Positions 9,202 to 16,451 of a stretch of DNA of 64,000 nt are shown in pieces; position 1 is the stretch's first letter; every line of letters starts with the position of its first letter. The translations under genes and the position numbers were made by a program. Under the pieces are notes generated by a model. That model ran no database searches and was not told where the DNA came from. It saw only the letters and a program-made list of their open reading frames with translations. The stretch covers positions 434,001 through 498,000 of the forward strand of contig NZ_FNAI01000002.1 of assembly GCF_900101875.1 (NCBI RefSeq), in the 5' to 3' direction. The stretch is from Mucilaginibacter pineti (GTDB taxonomy: Bacteria > Bacteroidota > Bacteroidia > Sphingobacteriales > Sphingobacteriaceae).

Positions 9202-9747
9202 ATGGAAGATGAACGAATTATTATAAGGTCGGCCATTGCGGCCGATGTGGTTTTTGCCGATGAGATCATCAGGGAGATGGAAAGTTCGGCAATTGCAAGA
9301 GGGTCCGGGATCTCAAAAAGATCAGCCGAATCGGTTATTGAAAAAATAGACAGCGGCAAAGCCATAGTAGCAGTAACAGAAAACGGCGAATGGGTTGGTT
9401 TCTCCTATATAGAAACCTGGGACAATGAAAAGTTTGTGTCAAACAGCGGACTCATTGTATCGCCAAAACACCGCAGCCAGGGCGTGGCATCTCAAATTAA
9501 AAACCAAATTTTTGAACTCTCGCGCACAAAGTACCCGGCTGCCAAAGTGTTCAGCATTACATCCGGGCTGGCCATCATGAAAATGAACTCGCGCCTGGGT
9601 TTTGAGCCGGTAACCTATGCCGAAGTAGCCCGGGAATCAACGTTCTGGGACGCCTGCAAAAGCTGCGTGAATTATGATGTGCTGCAAAGTAAAAACAGGT
9701 GCAATTGTTTATGCACCGTTATGTTGTTTGATCCCCAATTAAATTAA
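9202..9747 (+). CDS. GNAT-family N-acetyltransferase, arginine-pathway type
   Basis: 181 residues. The acetyl-CoA site is SPKHRSQGVASQIK (about residues 93-106), the GNAT motif-A loop. The C-terminal Cys-rich piece (CKSCVNYD, then CNCLCTVMLFDP) resembles the GNAT protein that opens arginine-biosynthesis clusters in Bacteroidota, where it is thought to make N-acylglutamate or act on a related intermediate. The ArgE-type deacetylase starts 8 bases after its stop, supporting an acyl-amino-acid role. The exact substrate is inference. Confidence 0.75.
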   Translation: MEDERIIIRSAIAADVVFADEIIREMESSAIARGSGISKRSAESVIEKIDSGKAIVAVTENGEWVGFSYIETWDNEKFVSNSGLIVSPKHRSQGVASQIKNQIFELSRTKYPAAKVFSITSGLAIMKMNSRLGFEPVTYAEVARESTFWDACKSCVNYDVLQSKNRCNCLCTVMLFDPQLN

Positions 9748-9755
9748 CAGAAACC

Positions 9756-10934
9756 ATGGTTATGATAAAAGATATCAATAAAAGGCTCAATATTTCCCAG
9801 CTATGGGATGGCCAGCCAATAAATCCGTATTTATTCAGCGAATCGATAACCCTGCTGCAGAACCTTATCCGAACGCCATCGTTTAGCGGCGATGAAGGTG
9901 GCGTAGCCGATCTTGTACATCAATATTTATACGGTTACTCTATTAAGGTAAAAAGAAAAGGAAATAATTTGTGGTGTTTTAATAAGTACTATGATGAAAC
10001 CAAACCGACAATATTGCTTAACTCTCATCTGGATACGGTTATGCCAAATGAGGGCTATACAAAAGACCCCTTCTGCCCGGAAATAGCCGAAGGTAAACTA
10101 TACGGACTGGGGAGTAATGATGCCGGCGGTTGTCTGGTATCGCTCATTGCAGCCTTTCTGCATTTTTACAGCTACCAGGGTCTGGGCTTTAACCTTTGCC
10201 TGGCTATTACCGCCGAAGAGGAAAATTCGGGCGAAAACGGTATAAATTCCATACTGCCACTATTAGGCAAGCTGGAACTGGCCATTGTAGGCGAGCCAAC
10301 TTTATTACAAATGGCCGTGGCCGAAAAAGGCAACCTTGTCATTGACTGCGTTAGCAAAGGCGTATCTGGCCATGCCGCGCGGGAGGAGGGTGATAATGCC
10401 ATTCACAAGTGCTTAAAGGACCTTGATTGGTTTCGTAACTACCAGTTTCCGCATAAATTAACCGGGTTGCCGCCCGTTAAAATGAGTATAACAACCATCA
10501 AGTCGGGTTTGCAGCATAATATTGTGCCGGCCAGGTGCGAGTTTACGGTAGATATCCGCAATGATGATACCTATACCCAGCAGGAGATACTGAATGTTAT
10601 TACAAAAAATGTATCGTGCCAGGTAACGGCGCGCCAGGGCTCGTTGCGGGCTTCTTCTGTTCCGATGGATCACCCTATAGTGAAAACAGGTATAGCTGTT
10701 GGCTGCAAAACCTATAGTTCGCCAACAACTTCAGATCAGGCGTGGTTGTCTGTGCCCTCTGTTAAAATAGGTCCCGGCGATTCGGCCCGGTCACACTCTT
10801 CAGATGAATTTGTATACCTCGAAGAGATAAAAAAAGGAATCAGCTTATACATCAGGCTATTGGATACCCTGCCGCTTATGCTGATCAACAATCCCAATAA
10901 ATACAAAGATGAAATCAAGCATATTAATAATTGA
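9756..10934 (+). CDS. argE: M20-family N-acetylornithine deacetylase-like enzyme
   Basis: 392 residues. M20 signatures are visible: NSHLDTVMP (metal His and Asp), YGLGSNDAGG (bridging Asp), the catalytic ITAEEENSG, VGEPTL, a lid domain with SGHAAREEGDNAI, and C-terminal GPGDSARSHSSDEF giving the last metal His. This matches the Bacteroidota acetylornithine/acetylcitrulline deacetylase type that removes the acyl group in arginine synthesis. ATG at 9756, or 9762 two codons later. Its 3' end overlaps the response-regulator gene by 26 bases, so the two are translationally coupled. No other arg gene is in the window, so this could be a paralogue with a different acyl-amino-acid substrate. Confidence 0.82.
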   Translation: MVMIKDINKRLNISQLWDGQPINPYLFSESITLLQNLIRTPSFSGDEGGVADLVHQYLYGYSIKVKRKGNNLWCFNKYYDETKPTILLNSHLDTVMPNEGYTKDPFCPEIAEGKLYGLGSNDAGGCLVSLIAAFLHFYSYQGLGFNLCLAITAEEENSGENGINSILPLLGKLELAIVGEPTLLQMAVAEKGNLVIDCVSKGVSGHAAREEGDNAIHKCLKDLDWFRNYQFPHKLTGLPPVKMSITTIKSGLQHNIVPARCEFTVDIRNDDTYTQQEILNVITKNVSCQVTARQGSLRASSVPMDHPIVKTGIAVGCKTYSSPTTSDQAWLSVPSVKIGPGDSARSHSSDEFVYLEEIKKGISLYIRLLDTLPLMLINNPNKYKDEIKHINN

Positions 10935-12249
10935 TGACGAGGTTAAGCTTAGCGAATTAATGGGAAGGATCCTGATGTTGGAGGGCTATAATGTACTACA
11001 GGCCTGCAATGCTAAAAACGGGATGCGCCTTATTGAACGGGAAGATATAAGAGTGGTGCTGAGCGATGTGAAACTCCCCGACGCAAATGGGTTAGACCTT
11101 GTTGAAAGGATAAAAAAGATAAAGCCCTACATTGAGGTTATAAACCTTACCGCCTTCGGCAGCATCAGCGATGGTGTTTTAGCCATTAAAAACGGCGCCT
11201 TTGACTACCTCACAAAAGGCGACGATAACGACAAGATAATCCCACTGGTGAGCAAAGCGATCGCCAAAGCCAATTTACAGTTTCAGATAAGCGAAATTCA
11301 AAAGCAAACAGAAGTACAGCATGGTTTCCCGATAGTTCTGGGGCAATCGCCGGCCATTTTAGAGGCAGTGGACCTGGCAAAAAAAGTAGCCAAAACAGAT
11401 GCCACCGTTCTGTTATTGGGCGAAACCGGTACCGGTAAAGAGGTATTTGCCGAAGCCATTCATGTAGAAAGCATGCGGAACGATAAACCCTTCGTAGCCG
11501 TAAACTGCAGCGCGTTTAGCAAGGAATTGCTGGAAAGCGAACTGTTTGGCTATAAAGCAGGTGCCTTTACTGGTGCTATTAAGGATAAAAAAGGTTTGTT
11601 TGAAGAAGCCAGCGGCGGCACTATATTTTTAGATGAGCTTGGCGAAATGGGGCACGACCTGCAGGCCAAACTACTGCGTGTACTGGAAAACGGCACCTTC
11701 ATAAAAATTGGCGAAACCAAAACAACCAAAGTAAATGTAAGGTTGATAGCAGCTACCAACCGCGATTTGCAAAAAGAATCCGAAGAGGGTCATTTCCGGC
11801 TCGATCTGTTTTACCGGCTTTCGGGGTTTTCCATTGTGCTGCCACCATTGCGCGAGCGGGTAGGGGATATTGAAGTACTGGCCCGGCATTTTATAAGGGT
11901 GTACGCTGCCAAGGTTAAAAAGAAGGCCCCAGAAGTAGATGAGCGCTTTTTTAAGCTGCTTAACCAGCATAAGTGGAATGGTAACATCCGCGAGCTTAAA
12001 AACGTGATAGAACGCGTTATTATCCTAATGGATGAACCTTTGCTGACTCCAAAGTTACTCCCAAATGAATTTCATAATGGTGGTTATTATGATCTGGTAG
12101 CGCTTGATCTTAACAGTGTGGAGAAACACCACATCCGCAGGATCTTAAAATATGTTAAAGGTAACAAGACCGAAGCCGCCCGTGTGCTGGGAATTGGTCT
12201 TGCCACACTTTACCGCAAAATAGAGGAGTACCATATACTCCCAAACTAA
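10909..12249 (+). CDS. sigma-54-dependent response regulator (NtrC family)
   Basis: 446 residues. Receiver domain with acidic D9/D10, phospho-acceptor D53 (LSDVKLPD), T81 and K103. AAA+ domain with Walker A GETGTGKE (171-178), the sigma-54 contact loop GAFTGA (218-223) and Walker B GGTIFLDELGEM. C-terminal Fis-type helix-turn-helix (NKTEAARVLGIGLATLYRKI). All catalytic parts look intact, so it should activate sigma-54 promoters after phosphorylation. No partner kinase is adjacent. The closest downstream target is the porin gene, which has a GG-N10-GC element upstream. Confidence 0.95.
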   Translation: MKSSILIIDDEVKLSELMGRILMLEGYNVLQACNAKNGMRLIEREDIRVVLSDVKLPDANGLDLVERIKKIKPYIEVINLTAFGSISDGVLAIKNGAFDYLTKGDDNDKIIPLVSKAIAKANLQFQISEIQKQTEVQHGFPIVLGQSPAILEAVDLAKKVAKTDATVLLLGETGTGKEVFAEAIHVESMRNDKPFVAVNCSAFSKELLESELFGYKAGAFTGAIKDKKGLFEEASGGTIFLDELGEMGHDLQAKLLRVLENGTFIKIGETKTTKVNVRLIAATNRDLQKESEEGHFRLDLFYRLSGFSIVLPPLRERVGDIEVLARHFIRVYAAKVKKKAPEVDERFFKLLNQHKWNGNIRELKNVIERVIILMDEPLLTPKLLPNEFHNGGYYDLVALDLNSVEKHHIRRILKYVKGNKTEAARVLGIGLATLYRKIEEYHILPN

Positions 12250-12260
12250 TCATAATGAGA

Positions 12261-12292
12261 AAGCCTCCTTATCAAACCGAGAAGGCTTTTTA
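12261..12292 (+). terminator. terminator of the GNAT-ArgE-regulator operon
   Basis: AAGCCTCCT pairs with AGAAGGCTT (one mismatch) and is followed by TTTT, 11 bases after the response-regulator stop. Confidence 0.7.
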
Positions 12293-12319
12293 CAACACTT
12301 TATCGCTTAAATAAAAGTG

Positions 12320-12335
12320 TGGTAAATAAAGTGCT
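12320..12335 (+). promoter_or_regulatory. possible sigma-54 promoter of the porin gene
   Basis: TGG at 12320-12322 and TGCT at 12332-12335 give the GG-N10-GC spacing of -24/-12 promoters. The match to the consensus between the two boxes is poor. It lies 140 bases before the porin ATG and just after the sigma-54 activator gene. Tentative. Confidence 0.3.
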
Positions 12336-12474
12336 GATAATCAAATAGAAGTAAGTCAGTCGCTCTAAACTGGAATAGGATTGGCAAGTATGCCATCAAA
12401 TAAGCAAAAGGGCAAAGCAAATAAAAACATACACGGCTTTGCCCCAATGCTAACAAGTAATATCCATATTTAAA

Positions 12475-13860
12475 ATGAAAAAACTTTTCTTCTCCATTCT
12501 CCTGGGCGTTTCAATAACCAACGCCTATTCCCAGGATCAGGCTGCTGTAAAAAAAGACAGCACACTGGTTAAAGACACCGTTAAAACCGCAGCCGAACCA
12601 TTTGCCTTCGGCGATTTTACCTGGCTTAACGGTAACGACCGCAGGCACAAGGCCCTGCTTGACAGCAAATATTTCACCGGCCGTTTCCTGCTTGATTTTA
12701 ATTATACGGCATCAAACAATAACCCGATTGACCATACCGTAGTGGGTTCAACCGCGCTGGCCCGCGATCATGAATTTGAAATATCAACAGTAGCATTAGG
12801 AGGCGATTTTCATTACGATAACGTACGTGCCAGTATACTTACCCAGTTTGGTACACGCTCAACCGTTGTACCTCGTAATGATTTCAGCGTAACCCGGGGG
12901 CAGTTTGATCTTTCAACGGCTTACCGGTACCTGAGTGAGGCCAACGCCGGTTATCACTTTAATGTACTGAACGGTATCAATGTAGATGCCGGTATCTTTA
13001 TGTCGTACATCGGTCTGTTCTCTTATTATAACGCTGAGAACTGGGCCTACCAACCTTCATTCACCAGTGATAATACGCCCTGGTTCTTCAACGGCGTTCG
13101 TGTCCAGATCTTTGTGTCGGACAAGCTAAAGATAGAACCGTGGTTGATCAACGGCTGGCAATCATACGGTATGTTTAACAGCAGACCAGGCATTGGCGGG
13201 CAAATTTTATGGCGCCCTGTTGAATGGCTGCAGGTACTCACCAATAATTATTATGGTGCAGATACGCAGGATAAACCTGGCCGTAAACGGTTCCATACCG
13301 ATAACAGCATAGAGGTAAGGTATTTCAAAGGCAAAGGTAATTTTGTAAACAGTGCCGCATTCTCCATAACCGGCGACCTTGGGGATGAAAAGGGCGATGG
13401 TGTTAACGGTTTTACATCAGACCCGGTTAAAGGGCCTGCACAATACTTTGCAAGCGCCATGATCTATCACCGCATGGTAATGGCAAAAGGCCACCTTGGC
13501 TGGACAGTTGGCGGCGGCGTGATGAACAATCCCGGTCGTTACCTGGTGCTTTACCCAACTGGTGATGCTAACCCTATCCCGGCTATTAATACCGGCGCTG
13601 TTGGTACACACCCGTTCTCTGCAAACCCCGGCGATAAGTTCCATGCTTACGATTACTCCACCACGGTTGACCTGATGCCGAATGACTATCTCACTTTCAG
13701 GATGGAAATTGTTCATCGCCATGCCGATGTACCTTATTTTGCCGGTCACGGCGGCGTTACTTCGCCGGATGGCTATAATACTACCCCGGTAGGCAGCTTT
13801 ACCCCAGATCTGGTTAATTCAGAAACCAGGTTTATTGCCGCTCTGCTGGTGCGGTTTTAA
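12475..13860 (+). CDS. outer-membrane beta-barrel porin (OmpL-like, BBP2 type)
   Basis: 461 residues with a signal peptide (MKKLFFSILLGVSITNAYSQ). The rest alternates in the manner of beta strands and aromatic girdles and ends in an outer-membrane C-terminal signature (FIAALLVRF). The opening FGDFTWLNGNDRR and the LDFNYTAS strand resemble the OmpL-like putative porin family. It should form a diffusion channel; the solute is unknown. It is transcribed separately from the upstream operon (terminator between) but is the obvious neighbour target of the sigma-54 regulator. Confidence 0.8.
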   Translation: MKKLFFSILLGVSITNAYSQDQAAVKKDSTLVKDTVKTAAEPFAFGDFTWLNGNDRRHKALLDSKYFTGRFLLDFNYTASNNNPIDHTVVGSTALARDHEFEISTVALGGDFHYDNVRASILTQFGTRSTVVPRNDFSVTRGQFDLSTAYRYLSEANAGYHFNVLNGINVDAGIFMSYIGLFSYYNAENWAYQPSFTSDNTPWFFNGVRVQIFVSDKLKIEPWLINGWQSYGMFNSRPGIGGQILWRPVEWLQVLTNNYYGADTQDKPGRKRFHTDNSIEVRYFKGKGNFVNSAAFSITGDLGDEKGDGVNGFTSDPVKGPAQYFASAMIYHRMVMAKGHLGWTVGGGVMNNPGRYLVLYPTGDANPIPAINTGAVGTHPFSANPGDKFHAYDYSTTVDLMPNDYLTFRMEIVHRHADVPYFAGHGGVTSPDGYNTTPVGSFTPDLVNSETRFIAALLVRF

Positions 13861-13885
13861 CTAAAATACTCATAAAACCGGCAAT

Positions 13886-13953
13886 AACTTAGTCTGGTCG
13901 GATAACTAAGTTTAGTAAGGTTGGAAGCCGGGAATTGCCGCCCGGCTTTTTTT
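13886..13953 (+). terminator. two hairpins ending the porin transcript
   Basis: First an 8-bp AT-rich stem, AACTTAGT (13886-13893) with ACTAAGTT (13905-13912), then an 8-bp GC-rich stem, AAGCCGGG (13925-13932) with CCCGGCTT (13941-13948), followed by seven T in total. The second is a clear intrinsic terminator. The two-hairpin layout resembles the gene-free loci near 50.7 and 56.0 kb. Confidence 0.8.
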
Positions 13954-13991
13954 AAGGCGCTGTGCTTTAACAGCATATTCCACAATAATTA

Positions 13992-14600
13992 ATGATCATG
14001 AAAAATTCAATCAAGGTGCTCGTCGCAATGATGGTAATCGGTATACAAGGTATACGATTGCAGGCACAAACCACAAAAGCTGCTGCAGGTGTTTATTTAA
14101 CCATGCAGGATTACAAAGCAGGCAAGCTGAGTTATACCCCGGACAATAAAGATAATATGCAACTCCACTCTTTTTTAAGCGGAAAACATATCGGCGTTAA
14201 CTATGGGGGTAAAAATATCAGCCTGGCTAAAAACGAGATCTTCGGTTACAGAAAAGATGGCCTGGATTTCAGGTATTTCCACAATGAGGCCTACAGGATA
14301 TTGGATACCGCCGGCTTTTTGCTTTATAGCCGTGAGGTATTAACACCGGGGAGCAAAGGCCTTAAACCTGTTGAGCAATATTTTTACAGCACGGATGCGG
14401 CAACGCCAATACTTAATTTAACGATAGATAATATCGACAAAAGTTTTGCGGCGCAGGCAGATTTCAGATACAACGTGCAGAACTATTTTCATGGCGATGC
14501 CGGACTGATGGCCTACGACCGGTCAATTAATCAGTACGAGCTTAAACACCTGTATTTTGAATACCGCCACAACGGTACACCCCAACATGCCGCCCTTTAA
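13992..14600 (+). CDS. secreted protein of unknown function
   Basis: 202 residues beginning MIMKN (a second Met at 13998 is equally possible) with a signal peptide ending LQAQ near residue 26. The mature part has no motif I know. It includes FFGYR-like aromatic pieces (NEIFGYRKDGLDFRYF) and ends with a hydrophilic tail. Its own terminator follows, so it is a single-gene unit between the porin and the AraC gene. Periplasmic or outer-membrane-associated by inference. Confidence 0.75.
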   Translation: MIMKNSIKVLVAMMVIGIQGIRLQAQTTKAAAGVYLTMQDYKAGKLSYTPDNKDNMQLHSFLSGKHIGVNYGGKNISLAKNEIFGYRKDGLDFRYFHNEAYRILDTAGFLLYSREVLTPGSKGLKPVEQYFYSTDAATPILNLTIDNIDKSFAAQADFRYNVQNYFHGDAGLMAYDRSINQYELKHLYFEYRHNGTPQHAAL

Positions 14601-14623
14601 TTAACTATTGATACCCCTGTTGA

Positions 14624-14653
14624 AAGTCCCGGTTCCCTGCCGGGGCTTTTTGT
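14624..14653 (+). terminator. terminator of the secreted-protein gene
   Basis: AAGTCCCGG (14624-14632) pairs with CCGGGGCTT (14640-14648) with one wobble, followed by TTTGTTTTT, 24 bases after the stop. Confidence 0.75.
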
Positions 14654-14746
14654 TTTTGAACATGCCGACGTAGGTTTCTCATTAGGAATTACCAATAAAA
14701 AACAGGTTATTTATAAACAGAAAAGTTTGTAACCTGACTAATAACA

Positions 14747-15634
14747 ATGCACAAAAGCTTTTTTAAATACCTTACTATTAGCGAAACGGAGGAGAAATGG
14801 GGAGCTTATGTTACTTCGGTAGGGTACTCCAAAGTAGAGCCTAATGAGCATTATCCTAACCAGGAACATCCGCAAAGCCACACCCTGACCTGGAACCGCG
14901 GGCGGATCTTAAATGACTATTACATTGTATTTATTTCAAAGGGGAAAGGTGTTTTTGGCGCAGGTAATTCGCAGCCGGGAACCGTTGATACGGGTACATG
15001 TTTCTTTTTATACCCAGGGATATGGCACCGCTACAAGCCCGATCCAAAATCGGGATGGGAAGAATACTGGATAGGCTTCAATGGCTCTTATATGGAGCAC
15101 CTCATGAAAAGTTTTTTTGATGCAGCTACCCCCTTTGTTAACGTAGGCGCCAGTAAAGATATGCTGGTGCTGTTTCATAAACTGATAGATACGGTTGCCG
15201 CTTCATCCATAGGTTACCCGCAGCAGGTTGCCGGTATTACGCTGCAAATTCTTGGACTGGTAAACACAATTTCCAGGTTTAAGGCGTATGAAAATGACCC
15301 GGTGGGTAAGCTGATCTCGAAGGCTAAATTTATATTGCAGCAGTCGTTTGAAAACCAGGTAGACATGGAGGATATAGCCCGGCAACTACCTATGGGCTAT
15401 TCATCTTTCCGCAAGGCTTTTAAAAAGATCTCCGGCGAATCGCCAAATCAATATCACTTAAACCTTCGGCTGAATCGTGCCAAGGATCTGTTAACCACCA
15501 CGGTTTTAAATATTAACGAGGTGGCAGATCAAACCGGTTTTGAATCGGTGTATTACTTCTCCAAGTTATTCAAAAAGAAAAACGGTGTTTCGCCCAACGC
15601 ATACCGCAAAATGCCGCCCGATCAGGAAAACTGA
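14747..15634 (+). CDS. AraC-family transcriptional regulator
   Basis: 295 residues. The N-terminal cupin-like ligand domain (about 25-160) has WHRYKPDPKSGWEEYWIGF, typical of AraC sugar sensors. The C-terminal double helix-turn-helix (about 200-290) contains MGYSSFRKAFKKISGESPNQ and the signature region VADQTGFESVYYFSKLFKKK. It converges on the isomerase gene and overlaps its 3' end by 13 bases. It is the likely regulator of that glycosidase/isomerase/PhyH operon and would sense a sugar from it; this link is inference from position. Confidence 0.92.
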   Translation: MHKSFFKYLTISETEEKWGAYVTSVGYSKVEPNEHYPNQEHPQSHTLTWNRGRILNDYYIVFISKGKGVFGAGNSQPGTVDTGTCFFLYPGIWHRYKPDPKSGWEEYWIGFNGSYMEHLMKSFFDAATPFVNVGASKDMLVLFHKLIDTVAASSIGYPQQVAGITLQILGLVNTISRFKAYENDPVGKLISKAKFILQQSFENQVDMEDIARQLPMGYSSFRKAFKKISGESPNQYHLNLRLNRAKDLLTTTVLNINEVADQTGFESVYYFSKLFKKKNGVSPNAYRKMPPDQEN

Positions 15635-16440
15635 TAACGTTTTTGCAAGAGATTTTTCATAAAACAGTTCACTTCAAACTGATCGGCCAGGGGAGTATTT
15701 TCAAAAGGTTTGGATGGCATATACGGCGCGGGCCCAAACTCGGTAGTAATTGGGAAGATCTCTTTGCCCAATTGCCTGTTCACCTCAATGATCTTGTCCC
15801 ACCATTCTAAAAATTGATCCAACGCATACTTCCATTCTGGTGCCCGTGGATCGGAAACCTGCGGACCTTGTTCAAAACCTACCCGCGCGTGGATGTGCCT
15901 TGATCTGTTAATAGCCTTGTTAACTATCCCGGTAAAGTTTTCCAGCATGCTTTCCGTAACGCATACCCAGTGTGAAAGATCGGCAGTAATCAAATAATCG
16001 TCCCGAAAATCAAAAAATGGATCTATCATCTGCGGGCAAAAGCCAAGCCTGCCCCGGTGGGTTTCATGGGCAACGGTAATCCCCGTTTTTGCGGAAAACT
16101 CCGCGGCAATATCTACCAATTCCAGGTTTTGCTGAAAAGAAAAATAGTCCCTGCCGGTATGTGAGTTTATAAGTATAGGTCCAGGCTCGGCGCATTTGTG
16201 CAGGTTTTGCTGAAACGAAGCTTTAAACTCTTTGAACGTACTGCCATACGCTTCATGTTGATGAGTTACTATGTGCATTTCGTGCTGCTGCAGGTAATCG
16301 TACAGTAGCTTTTTATCGTTGTCGTCTTCGGGAACCCATGTGTCAATCCCATTATAACCTGCGTTCCTTATTTTATCAAGAAAGGTTTTCAGGTCGAGGT
16401 GTTCATGTCCCCACAACGGGCAAAGTATTTTTATCTCCAT
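15622..16440 (-). CDS. sugar phosphate isomerase/epimerase (TIM barrel)
   Basis: 272 residues of the xylose-isomerase-like TIM-barrel family. Likely metal ligands sit at the expected strand ends: E in VAHETHRGR, D in ITADLSHW, H in HIHARVG, and E in ITTEFGPAP. Members isomerise or epimerise sugars, inositols or sugar acids in the cytoplasm. Last gene of a minus-strand operon, starting 11 bases after the glycosidase stop. Confidence 0.82.
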   Translation of the reverse strand: MEIKILCPLWGHEHLDLKTFLDKIRNAGYNGIDTWVPEDDNDKKLLYDYLQQHEMHIVTHQHEAYGSTFKEFKASFQQNLHKCAEPGPILINSHTGRDYFSFQQNLELVDIAAEFSAKTGITVAHETHRGRLGFCPQMIDPFFDFRDDYLITADLSHWVCVTESMLENFTGIVNKAINRSRHIHARVGFEQGPQVSDPRAPEWKYALDQFLEWWDKIIEVNRQLGKEIFPITTEFGPAPYMPSKPFENTPLADQFEVNCFMKNLLQKRYQFS

Positions 16441-16451
16441 ACAATTTACCG

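Noticed and set aside
12381..12396. TTGGCAAGTATGCC as a sigma-54 promoter
   Set aside because: The distance from GG to GC is 7 bases, not 10.
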